DNA of 6,881 nt from JAKSPM01 sp964450645. Its GTDB lineage: Bacteria; Bacillota; Clostridia; Oscillospirales; Oscillospiraceae. The notes below the pieces were generated by a model that saw nothing but the letters and a program-made list of their open reading frames with translations, was not told the origin of the DNA and did not search any database. Position 1 is the stretch's first letter. Every line of letters starts with the position of its first letter. The position numbers were made by a program, and so were the translations under genes. The DNA is taken from assembly GCA_964450645.1 (NCBI GenBank), contig CAYVEB010000049.1, forward strand, positions 1 to 6,881. The letters run 5' to 3'. Of the stretch, positions 1-5,857 are shown one piece after another.

Positions 1-189
1 ATAGCAAGAAAAAATAACCTGTAATATCAATTGCATCCATTGAATTTGAATTTTCCTTTTCTTTAAAAGGACAAAACGAACTATGAAAAATGTGATGCCT
101 ACAGCACAGGCTATCGGAAGAGCTTGCAGAAAGTAACCTAAAACGGTTCCGCTATTCATTTCCATCCGAAAAAAACTATATGTGCTCAA
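1..189 (-). CDS. VanZ-like membrane protein, N-terminal part (runs off left edge)
   Basis: Only the N-terminal portion is present; the gene continues beyond base 1. From the ATG at 165 the frame is open for 55 codons and begins MEMNSGTVLGYFLQALPIAC. A hydrophobic membrane segment follows, then a basic KKRK stretch. The YFLQALPI motif before the first membrane helix, followed by a basic loop, resembles the start of VanZ-family proteins. These are integral membrane proteins; VanZ itself is linked to low-level teicoplanin resistance, and most homologues are uncharacterised. The start is uncertain. AGGAGG (minus strand, 205-200) lies 10 nt before an in-frame TTG at 189, which I chose; the ATG at 165 has no ribosome binding site. 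An in-frame TGA lies just upstream at 206-204. The gene starts only 27 nt after the transposase stop, on the same strand, so cotranscription is plausible. The family call rests on recognition of about 50 residues. Confidence 0.62.
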   Translation of the reverse strand, partial: MSTYSFFRMEMNSGTVLGYFLQALPIACAVGITFFIVRFVLLKKRKIQIQWMQLILQVIFSCY

Positions 190-216
190 AATTGCTTGTC
201 CTCCTCAAGTCCCGAT

Positions 217-1254
217 TTACGTGACCAGTGGAACTGCTGGTCTGTTTGATAAGTCTCTGCATTTATCGGTTTTCAATGTTGTAAGCACGAATGTCAGAAA
301 TATATTGCTTTTTTCAACATCGCTTTTTTTAGCGTAATTAACAAGGTTGTTCCACATAAGATAATTGTTCAGATACTTAGTGGAAACACCGTTAAAGCTA
401 CTCATAAACTTCTTCAGCTGGCTATGGTAGCTGTTGATATGCTGTACGTTGAATAAGCCTTTCTTGGACTTTCCTCCCTTTAATTGAACGAGGCCAATAT
501 CATTGTAGTTCGCAAACCTCAAATAGGAGTTCATCTTGTCCGTAACGAGGGTGGAACCTGCCTTTATCCTGCCGTCATAAATATGATGCAGGTCTTTCGT
601 GGAAACCCTGCCCGTATTTGCGACCTTTGATATAGACAATCCATTCCTGTTTACCGCACAGGGAACGCAGGCTTCCTCTTTGGATATTCCCTTAACATGT
701 GTAGAATGGCCGCGTTTATGTGCCTTTCGCGGCATAGTGAAGGTTTTGCTTTTGCTGTGGTTGCCCTTATATGAAAGGGCAAAAAATGTTTCATCCGCTT
801 CAATAATGCCGTCAAGAACAACATCGTCTGCCATGTTTTGAAGCGCGTCTAATATCTTGTGTCTCCAGATGAAAGCTGTATTTCTGTGAATTTCGCAAGT
901 TTTAGCGGTCTTGCTGATGGAAAGACCATTCATCATACAACCAATGTAACTTTCCTAGACAGATATGTCTTTTTTCGTGCCGGACACAATGGAATTGGCG
1001 GTAACGACAAAGGATCCGTCGCAGTCCCTGCACAAATATCGCTGTGTGCCGTCCTTGCGATGACCGTTTCGAACCACATGGATGCAGCCGCATAGAGGGC
1101 ATACTCGTACACTTGCGAAACGTTCTTTAGCGACAAATTCTTCAATATCCAGTGACTTCGAAAACGCAGGCCTCAAGAGTATTGTCTTGAGGCGTTCCTG
1201 TTCTCTTACAGTCAGCTTGCTGATAACGTTCAAGGCATTTTTGATGGTAGGCAT
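217..1254 (-). pseudogene. IS1595-family (ISXO2-like) transposase, interrupted by an in-frame amber codon
   Basis: This is the transposase of an IS1595-family element, which would cut and rejoin the element's ends. The first 99 codons (1254-958) carry a zinc ribbon of the CPLCG...CRDC type, with cysteines at 52, 55, 75 and 78. TAG follows at 957-955. The same frame then continues as ESYIGC (954-937) and a 239-residue segment starting at 936. That segment has a helix-turn-helix-like region ending in WRHKILDAL and the catalytic motifs EADETFF (Asp 154 counting through the stop), VTDKMNSY (Asp 239) and HINSYHSQLKK (Asn 274 and following lysines). It ends with the usual family motif FNGVSTKYLNNYL. 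Total span is 345 codons, normal for the family. Homologues typically have Trp a few residues before the YI.CM motif, so TGG to TAG is the simplest explanation. The 239-residue part could be started separately at 936, but it would lack the DNA-binding ribbon. The gene is AT-rich compared with the core. Confidence 0.85.
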
Positions 1255-1289
1255 ATTTAACTTTCTCTTATGGCATTTTTGTTATCTTT

Positions 1290-1318
1290 AAGATACCTCG
1301 TTTTTTGCTAAAAATCAA
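1290..1318 (-). promoter_or_regulatory. Possible transposase promoter
   Basis: Read on the minus strand, TTGATT (1318-1313) and TATCTT (1295-1290) are separated by 17 bp, each matching four of six consensus positions. The -10 box is half of a perfect inverted repeat, TATCTT-T-AAGATA, at 1283-1295, which could be an operator or be chance in AT-rich DNA. The transposase ATG is at 1254. Confidence 0.35.
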
Positions 1319-1353
1319 CCATTTGTTGTGATAGAGCCATTTGTTAAATGGCT
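1319..1353. repeat. Putative IS right-end repeat with a nested direct repeat and hairpin
   Basis: CCATTTGTT occurs twice, at 1319-1327 and 1337-1345. The second copy sits in a perfect 8-bp inverted repeat, AGCCATTT-GTT-AAATGGCT, at 1335-1353. This lies at the edge between the AT-rich IS block and the GC-rich block that follows, so it is a likely element end or insertion junction. It has no T-tract, so it is not a good terminator. Confidence 0.4.
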
Positions 1354-1354
1354 T

Positions 1355-1525
1355 ATAAGACTATATTCCAGCTCAGAATGAAAGCCCGTGATGGATTTTG
1401 CCGTGAAAAGTTCGGCAAGCTTGCCAGGCGGGCTTTTCCTCGTTTCCAAGCCCGATCAAGGCTTCTCGCCGCTATCAGCGGAGGGCGGGGAAACCGGGCA
1501 AGCTCGGCATAAACCGTGCAATTAA
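1355..1525. other. GC-rich structured intergenic block, no convincing gene
   Basis: This stretch holds no recognisable gene but many inverted repeats. AAAGCCCG (1381-1388) pairs with CGGGCTTT (1429-1436). Inside that lie TTGCCG/CGGCAA (1398-1403/1413-1418) and the perfect 12-base palindrome GGCAAGCTTGCC (1414-1425). Further right, GTTTCC (1442-1447) pairs with GGAAAC (1489-1494) and encloses two hairpins: AAGCC/GGCTT (1448-1464) and CCGCT/AGCGG (1469-1481). This gives a three-way-junction shape. A minus-strand frame is open through it, but that frame continues into the tRNA and has no ribosome binding site, so I do not call it. It could be a dispersed repeat, a MITE-like remnant or a structured RNA. 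Confidence 0.5.
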
Positions 1526-1573
1526 GAAGCCATCCTGTCATTTTGCCGCGCGGGCAAACGACAGGATGGCTTC
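1526..1573 (-). terminator. Long hairpin after tRNA-Gly, probable terminator
   Basis: GAAGCCATCCTGTC (1526-1539) pairs perfectly over 14 bp with GACAGGATGGCTTC (1560-1573). An inner stem TTTGCC/GGCAAA (1542-1547/1553-1558) has loop GCGCG. It starts 7 nt beyond the encoded CCA of the tRNA. The minus-strand tail is only TTAATT, a weak U-tract, so it may act as a processing or protective stem as much as a terminator. Confidence 0.6.
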
Positions 1574-1580
1574 TTCCACT

Positions 1581-1654
1581 TGGAGCAGGATACGGGAGTC
1601 GAACCCGCCTTAACGGCTTGGGAAGCCGCTGTAATACCGATATACCAATCCTGC
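1581..1654 (-). tRNA. tRNA-Gly (anticodon CCC)
   Basis: Read on the minus strand, acceptor stem GCAGGAT (1654-1648) pairs with ATCCTGC (1591-1585). Discriminator T (1584) and an encoded CCA (1583-1581) follow. The anticodon stem GCGGC/GCCGT encloses loop TTCCCAA, giving anticodon CCC with U33, so it decodes GGG glycine codons. The T arm is GCGGG/CCCGT with loop TTCGACT, the variable loop is four bases, and the D arm is short (GTA/TAC). Total length is 74 nt including CCA. A good promoter lies just upstream. Confidence 0.96.
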
Positions 1655-1670
1655 CTGTGCAGTTTTTCAT

Positions 1671-1699
1671 ATTATAACAGACTTTTTTTGGAATTTCAA
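1671..1699 (-). promoter_or_regulatory. Promoter of tRNA-Gly
   Basis: On the minus strand, TTGAAA (1699-1694) and a perfect TATAAT (1676-1671) are spaced exactly 17 bp apart. The -10 box ends 16 bp before the first tRNA base at 1654. This is a strong sigma-A type promoter, as expected for a stable RNA. Confidence 0.8.
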
Positions 1700-1720
1700 C
1701 CACTATTCGTCGATTTTTCA

Positions 1721-1749
1721 TTGCACACGGAAAAAATTTTTGTTATAAT
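1721..1749 (+). promoter_or_regulatory. Promoter of the cyclase-amidohydrolase operon
   Basis: TTGCAC (1721-1726) and a perfect TATAAT (1744-1749) are 17 bp apart, 43 bp before the cyclase start. The -35 box matches consensus only in TTG, so basal strength may depend on the -10 box. It is divergent from the tRNA promoter, with 21 bp between their -35 boxes. Confidence 0.65.
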
Positions 1750-1792
1750 GCAGATAGTTAGCCCCCGCGAATGCCTTTGGGAGGTGTTTCGG

Positions 1793-2422
1793 ATGCAAAT
1801 CCTGGATTTGACCCATACAATTTCCAGCGCAATGCCCGGCTGGCCGGGAACTCCGCCGGTGTGGCTGGAGCCGCTGTGCGAGCTTGAGAAGGACGGTTCC
1901 CGGGAGACATCTGTGCAGCTGTACTCGCACACGGGAACACATTTGGACGCGCCTGCCCACCTGCTGGAAAACGGCGTAACGCTGGACGCGCTGCCTCCGT
2001 CGCAGTATGTTGGAAAAGCGGTGGTATTGGATTGCCAAAATCGAAAAGCCATCACCCTGGCTATGCTGCAAAGCTACACGCCCCAGTTCCACCAGGCGGA
2101 GTTCGTCCTACTCTATACCGGCTGGAGCCGCTATTGGAAAACGCAGGAATATTATGACAATTTCCCCATTCTCACGCCCGACGCGGCGAACTATTTGGCC
2201 TCGCTGCGGTTGAAGGGTCTGGGAATCGATGCCATCAGCTTTGACGGCGTAACCGACGCCGAGTGCCCGATTCACCGCATTTTGCTCCACTCCGGGATGA
2301 TCTTACTGGAAAATCTGCGCAATTTGCGCGGCCTTTGCGGCAGGGAATTCTTCCTGATCGCCGCGCCGTTAAAGCTCCGCAACGCAGACGGCGCACCCGC
2401 GCGGGTATTCGCACTGCTTTAA
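1793..2422 (+). CDS. Cyclase-family metal-dependent hydrolase (kynurenine formamidase-like)
   Basis: This is a 209-residue protein of the cyclase family (PF04199), which includes kynurenine formamidase and isatin hydrolase. Members are metal-dependent cytoplasmic hydrolases of amides or lactams. The signature HTGTHLDAPAH is complete at residues 46-56. LDLTHTI at 4-10 and GIDAISFDG at 144-152 fit conserved strands, and CPIHRILL and LLENL at 158-175 match the family C-terminal region. Length is normal. The start at 1793 has GGGAGGTG at 1779-1786 and gives the usual family opening. The frame is open further upstream, back through the tRNA gene, and that longer start is rejected. The TAA is followed after one codon (GCG) by the amidohydrolase ATG in the same frame. 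The substrate cannot be told from sequence. No tryptophan-pathway genes are nearby, so a kynurenine role is not indicated. Confidence 0.88.
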   Translation: MQILDLTHTISSAMPGWPGTPPVWLEPLCELEKDGSRETSVQLYSHTGTHLDAPAHLLENGVTLDALPPSQYVGKAVVLDCQNRKAITLAMLQSYTPQFHQAEFVLLYTGWSRYWKTQEYYDNFPILTPDAANYLASLRLKGLGIDAISFDGVTDAECPIHRILLHSGMILLENLRNLRGLCGREFFLIAAPLKLRNADGAPARVFALL

Positions 2423-2425
2423 GCG

Positions 2426-3277
2426 ATGGTCGATCTGCATATCCACATGGTGCTCGACGGTCTGGATTTTCGCGCTGCCATTCAAAGTCACCGTCCGTTC
2501 CCGTCCGAGGCGATCATCCGCGCGCGGCTGGCCGCCTATCAGACGTCCGGCGTGACGTATCTGCGGGACGGCGGGGACGCCTGGTCCGTCGGCCTCATGG
2601 CGAAGGCGCTGGCGCCGGAATACAACATTGTCTACCGCAGCCCCGCGTTCCCGATCCACAAGGCCGGCCACTATGGCGCGTTCATCGGGCGCGGCTGGGA
2701 GGATTTGGCCCAATACCGGGCGCTGATTGCCCAGGCGCGGCAGGACGGAGCGGATTTTATTAAGCTTATGATTTCCGGACTGATGGACTTTCGCCATTTT
2801 GGCGTTCTGAGCGAACCGGGCCTTTCGGCAAGCGAGATTCAAGCGCTCGTCTCCATCGCCCACGACGCCGGTTTCGCGGTGATGGCCCACTGTAACGGCG
2901 CGCGGACCACCTTGGCTGCCCTGCAAGCCGGCGTTGAATCCATCGAGCACGGCGCGTATCTCAACCGCGAGGCCTGTCAGGCGCTGGCGGAGTCCAAGAC
3001 GGTTTGGGTGCCCACGCTCTCAACGATCGGCAATCTTCTGGGCAACGGGCGCTTCCCGGACATAGCCTTACGGCAGATTCTGGCAGGCGCGCAGGAAAAC
3101 GTCCGCTTGGTCGCCTCGCTCGGCGGGCAAATCGCCCTGGGCAGCGATGCCGGGGCCTACTGTGTGCCCCACGTCAAGGGCGCTTGGACGGAGTTGTCCT
3201 GGCTGCGCCAAACCTTGGGGCCGGACGCGGACGCAATTTTGGCCCGCGGGGAAGCGCGCATCCGCGCCGTCTTTTGA
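2426..3277 (+). CDS. Short amidohydrolase-family protein (TIM-barrel core only)
   Basis: This is a 283-residue member of the metal-dependent amidohydrolase superfamily, of imidazolonepropionase or dipeptidase-like type. The metal-site residues are recognisable: HIH at 5-7 on strand 1, a candidate carboxylated Lys 113 in FIKLM, His 155 in MAHCNG, His 175 in IEHGAY and Asp 241 in GSDAGA. Usual members have about 400 residues, with a beta-sandwich made from both ends. Here the protein begins right at the metal motif (MVDLHIH) and stops where the C-terminal strands would begin, so only the barrel remains. There is no ribosome binding site. The ATG is 3 nt after the cyclase stop, so translation probably depends on coupling. 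Being in an operon with a cyclase-family hydrolase suggests sequential ring or amide hydrolysis, but the substrate is unknown. Confidence 0.85.
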   Translation: MVDLHIHMVLDGLDFRAAIQSHRPFPSEAIIRARLAAYQTSGVTYLRDGGDAWSVGLMAKALAPEYNIVYRSPAFPIHKAGHYGAFIGRGWEDLAQYRALIAQARQDGADFIKLMISGLMDFRHFGVLSEPGLSASEIQALVSIAHDAGFAVMAHCNGARTTLAALQAGVESIEHGAYLNREACQALAESKTVWVPTLSTIGNLLGNGRFPDIALRQILAGAQENVRLVASLGGQIALGSDAGAYCVPHVKGAWTELSWLRQTLGPDADAILARGEARIRAVF

Positions 3278-3292
3278 ACCGGGCAGAAACTG

Positions 3293-3325
3293 ATTGCGCC
3301 CCGCCTACGGTGGGGCGCAATTTTT
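3293..3325 (+). terminator. Rho-independent terminator between convergent genes
   Basis: ATTGCGCCCC (3293-3302) pairs perfectly with GGGGCGCAAT (3312-3321), followed by a run of five T (3321-3325). It starts 16 bp after the amidohydrolase stop and ends the cyclase operon. It also lies just beyond the pepF stop; in that direction the T-tract is poor (AATCAGTTT), so it is less certain to serve both. Confidence 0.9.
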
Positions 3326-3328
3326 CCG

Positions 3329-5089
3329 TCAGATCTCAACCAACTCGATGTACCGGTCGATGTCCTTGGCAAGCGAGCGTAGGCTCTCCTGCCAGAAACC
3401 GGGGTCCGTCAGATCGATTCCGGCAATCTTCGCGACGTCCTCCACATCGCAGACCGTTGTGCTGTGGAGCAGCTGCTTGTAAGTCTCCACAAAGGCCTTT
3501 CCCTGCGCCTGATAACGGACGTACAGCCCGCGCGCAAACAGGCCGCCGAAGGCATAGGGAAAATTGTAAAAGCTGAGGGAGCCGGAGTAATAGTGGCTCT
3601 TGCACAGCCACATGTACGGGTGGAGAACGTCAGGATCCAGCCCGTCGCCATAGGCTTTTTTCTGCGCCTCCAGCATCATCTGGCACAGCGTGTTCGCCGG
3701 CAGAAATTCCTCCTCGCGGCGCGCAAACACCGCCGTTTCGAACAAATAGCGGCTGTAGATGTCGCAAATAATCTGGGTCGCATCCTTAAGCATGGATTCC
3801 AAAATCGCCAGTTCTTCTTCCTTGGTCGACGCATTCGCCAGCGCCGCATGGTTGACGATGTTCTCGTTGAAGGTCGAGGCCGTCTCCGCCACGGGCATGG
3901 AATAACCGAGATTCAGCGGCCGGTGGTCAAAGGTGTTTCGGTCGTGGAACGCATGGCCAAGTTCGTGGGCGAGGGTCACCAGATCGCTATACCCGCCGGC
4001 GAAGTTCGTCAGGACGCGGCTCTGACCCGAAAAGGGCAGTCCGCAGTCAAACGCGCCGCCCACCTTCCCCTCGCGGGGGAAGAAGTCGATCCATGCCTCG
4101 TCAAAGGCGCGCTGCCCCATGGCCCGCAGATCCTCATCAAAGCTGCCAAACAGGCGGAGGATCTCCTCGCGGGCCTCCTCCACGGTGTATTTTTTGTCGT
4201 TTTTTCCCATGGGCGCGAACAGATCGTACCACGGCAGGCCATTTTCATGGCCGAGCGCCTTTGCCTTCACTCGGAGGTACTGCCAGAACTTGGGCAAATA
4301 CCCCTCGATCGCTGCCCACATGGCGTCCAATGTCTCCCGTTTCATCCGGGATTGATGCAGCGCCTGATCCAGCGGAGAGGCAAACCCGCGCAGCTTGCAT
4401 TCGTTGATCACTTGCAGCTTGATGGAGTTGAGGGAGAACGCGACCGCGTCCTCAATGCGCGCATACGCGGCCAGCTCCGCCTCATAGGCGTCCTTGCGCA
4501 CCTGCGGATCCGCCTCATAGGCCAGATTGCGGACTTTGGAGAGGGTAATGGTCTGGCCGCGATAGCTGACCGGGAGCGATGAGGTCAGATTGGCCTGTAA
4601 ATTTTCCCAGGCCGCCGCGCCGGACAGGTTCATCTTGGAAAAGAGCGCCTCCTCCGGCTCCGAGAGCAGATACTTGCTGTCCTTTTGAATGTTGCGCAGG
4701 CGGTAGGCGTATTCTTTGAGCAGAGGATGGGAGGCAATGCGGTCTTCCAGATCGGTCAGCCCCGCGATATATTGGCGGGCGACCGCGTCCGGGCCGTCCA
4801 TTTCCGACATCAAATCGCACACTTTTTCCTCCATCGACGCGCTCTGCGCGTCGCGTGTGTCGGCGGACTGCCGCAGACTGGCGTAGCTTCCCACATTCGT
4901 CACGACCATCACAATCTCCTCCTGGCAGCGCAGCAGTTCCACCAGCGCGTCCGTCTCGTCCATCTGGGGCAGGCGCTGCACCAAGCCGGCATATCCGGCC
5001 AGCAGTGTTTTGAGCCGGTTCAAATCGGCGGTAAATTTGGGATCATCAAACCCCTGGTAGAGTACATCCAGGGACCAAGTTGTTTTCAT
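3329..5089 (-). CDS. pepF: Oligoendopeptidase F family zinc peptidase (M3B)
   Basis: This is a 586-residue zinc metallopeptidase of family M3, which cleaves short peptides in the cytoplasm, in nutrition or in signal-peptide and pheromone turnover. The zinc motif HELGH is at 375-379 (TLAHELGHAFHDR). The third ligand is Glu 402, in MPVAETASTFNE, at the usual distance. The N-terminal helical region, starting with the family-typical TTWSLDVLYQGFDDP, and the C-terminal motif SHYYSGSLSFYNFPYAFG are intact, and length is normal. The ATG at 5089 has GGAGG (5101-5097) 7 nt upstream; the frame is open 21 codons further but without a ribosome binding site. It is monocistronic, convergent with the amidohydrolase and divergent from the acetyltransferase gene. 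Long open frames on the opposite strand are antisense shadows of its GC-rich codons. Confidence 0.96.
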   Translation of the reverse strand: MKTTWSLDVLYQGFDDPKFTADLNRLKTLLAGYAGLVQRLPQMDETDALVELLRCQEEIVMVVTNVGSYASLRQSADTRDAQSASMEEKVCDLMSEMDGPDAVARQYIAGLTDLEDRIASHPLLKEYAYRLRNIQKDSKYLLSEPEEALFSKMNLSGAAAWENLQANLTSSLPVSYRGQTITLSKVRNLAYEADPQVRKDAYEAELAAYARIEDAVAFSLNSIKLQVINECKLRGFASPLDQALHQSRMKRETLDAMWAAIEGYLPKFWQYLRVKAKALGHENGLPWYDLFAPMGKNDKKYTVEEAREEILRLFGSFDEDLRAMGQRAFDEAWIDFFPREGKVGGAFDCGLPFSGQSRVLTNFAGGYSDLVTLAHELGHAFHDRNTFDHRPLNLGYSMPVAETASTFNENIVNHAALANASTKEEELAILESMLKDATQIICDIYSRYLFETAVFARREEEFLPANTLCQMMLEAQKKAYGDGLDPDVLHPYMWLCKSHYYSGSLSFYNFPYAFGGLFARGLYVRYQAQGKAFVETYKQLLHSTTVCDVEDVAKIAGIDLTDPGFWQESLRSLAKDIDRYIELVEI

Positions 5090-5173
5090 TGTAATTCCTC
5101 CGTGTTTCACACAAGATGGGCCTGTTATACCAGAAAGCGAACGGTATAGCACGCCGTGTTATTTGGCAGACAT

Positions 5174-5182
5174 ATTATACCA
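5174..5182 (-). promoter_or_regulatory. Candidate extended -10 promoter for pepF
   Basis: The minus strand reads TGGTATAAT here, an extended -10 box (TG one base before a perfect TATAAT), about 85 bp before the pepF start. No clear -35 lies 16-18 bp upstream, which is acceptable for an extended -10. A second, weaker TGGTATAAC lies closer to the gene at 5132-5124 and is an alternative. Confidence 0.5.
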
Positions 5183-5237
5183 TATGCAGCCCGCAATTGC
5201 TACCATATTCCAGCAAAATGAGCGTTTATTATCGAAT

Positions 5238-5251
5238 ATCAAATGTTTGAT
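5238..5251. repeat. Inverted repeat across the acetyltransferase start codon
   Basis: ATCAAA (5238-5243) and TTTGAT (5246-5251) are perfect inverted arms around TG, so the ATG start at 5243 sits in the centre. The two-base gap is too tight for a hairpin but would suit a dimeric repressor. Chance occurrence in this AT-rich stretch is quite possible. Confidence 0.3.
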
Positions 5252-5857
5252 CTGACAAGTTTCCCCCGTCGAACCCATTTCGAATATTTTCGCGCCATGG
5301 CTAACCCCTATGTAGGCGTAACCGTGGAAGTGGACATTACTTCGTTTTTGACGCGGTGCCACGAAGCACGGTACCCGTTTTTCCTGACGTTTTTGCATAC
5401 GGTGGCCCACGCTGCTAACGACGTTCCCCAGCTGCGCCAGCGCATCGCCGGCGATGGAATTGCGGAATTTGCCTGGTGCAATACCTCCCACACGGTGCTT
5501 TGCGCGGACGGTTCCTACGCGTACTGCCGCCTAGACTGCAACAAACCCTTGCCCGAATTTTTGCCACAGGCGGTGCGGGCGCAGCAGCTTGCCAGGGAGG
5601 CGCCAACCCTGGAAGACAGCGACGACGCCCTTGGTCTGCTCTTTGTCTCCTGCCTGCCTTGGCTCAGCTACACCGCCCTCATCCAGCCGGTGCCCATGCC
5701 CGCCGACAGCAACCCGCGCATCACCTGGGGAAAATACTTTCACCGGGATGGAAAAACCTGGATCCCCGTGACCCTTTTGGCGCACCACGCGCTGGTGGAC
5801 GGCGTCCACCTGGCGGCATTTTTCCAGCATCTGGAAGGCCGCCTGGGCCAAGTGTAG
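5243..5857 (+). CDS. Chloramphenicol acetyltransferase-family protein
   Basis: This is a 204-residue cytoplasmic enzyme of the classical CAT family, trimeric in known members, which transfer acetyl from acetyl-CoA to chloramphenicol's hydroxyl. The family landmarks are in order: RRTHFEYF near the N-terminus (the conserved Arg that pairs with the active-site Asp), NPYVGVTVEVDIT at 21-33, VSCLPWLSYTAL at 135-146 with the conserved active-site Ser 142, GKYF at 163-166, and the catalytic HHALVDG with His 182 and Asp 186. All key residues are present, so it could be active, but many chromosomal homologues in gut Clostridia have no proven resistance role. Length is slightly shorter than usual (about 207-219). 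ATG 5243 is the only good start, since an in-frame TGA lies at 5219. No ribosome binding site is visible. The stop is TAG. GC content matches the core, giving no sign of recent transfer. Confidence 0.88.
   Translation: MFDLTSFPRRTHFEYFRAMANPYVGVTVEVDITSFLTRCHEARYPFFLTFLHTVAHAANDVPQLRQRIAGDGIAEFAWCNTSHTVLCADGSYAYCRLDCNKPLPEFLPQAVRAQQLAREAPTLEDSDDALGLLFVSCLPWLSYTALIQPVPMPADSNPRITWGKYFHRDGKTWIPVTLLAHHALVDGVHLAAFFQHLEGRLGQV

Larger units (their letters stand above)
217..1338 (-). mobile_element. IS1595-family insertion sequence, left end not resolved
   Basis: The element is defined by its transposase. The right end is proposed at 1338, where the 20 bases at 1319-1338 read on the minus strand as an end starting GGCTCTATC; I recall similar ends on related elements, but this is not proven. 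No matching inverted copy is visible between the transposase stop and the VanZ-like start, nor in the rest of the left flank. Either the left end has diverged or it lies beyond base 1, in which case the VanZ-like gene is inside the element. Target-site duplications could not be identified for the same reason. The left coordinate given is simply the transposase stop. Confidence 0.55.

Noticed and set aside
955..957. Genome-wide recoding of UAG as an amino acid
   Set aside because: The acetyltransferase gene ends at TAG (5855-5857) at normal family length, so UAG works as a stop here.
1335..1353. 8-bp hairpin as a terminator
   Set aside because: There is no T-tract on either strand, and its place fits an IS edge better.
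1353..1721. 122-codon open frame on the minus strand
   Set aside because: It covers the tRNA, the hairpin and the structured block, has no ribosome binding site and no recognisable domain.
1580..1792. Longer start for the cyclase gene at 1580
   Set aside because: It would begin inside tRNA-Gly and run through both promoters. The ATG at 1793 has a clear ribosome binding site and matches the usual start of the family.
2263..2950. Overlapping frames on both strands across the cyclase-amidohydrolase junction
   Set aside because: Both are shadows of two genes with clear motifs; they have no motifs of their own.
3464..4582. 372-codon open frame on the plus strand within pepF
   Set aside because: It is antisense to an intact metallopeptidase with full motifs; such frames are common opposite GC-rich genes.
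4685..5149. 154-codon open frame on the plus strand
   Set aside because: It is antisense to the N-terminal part of pepF and has no family features.
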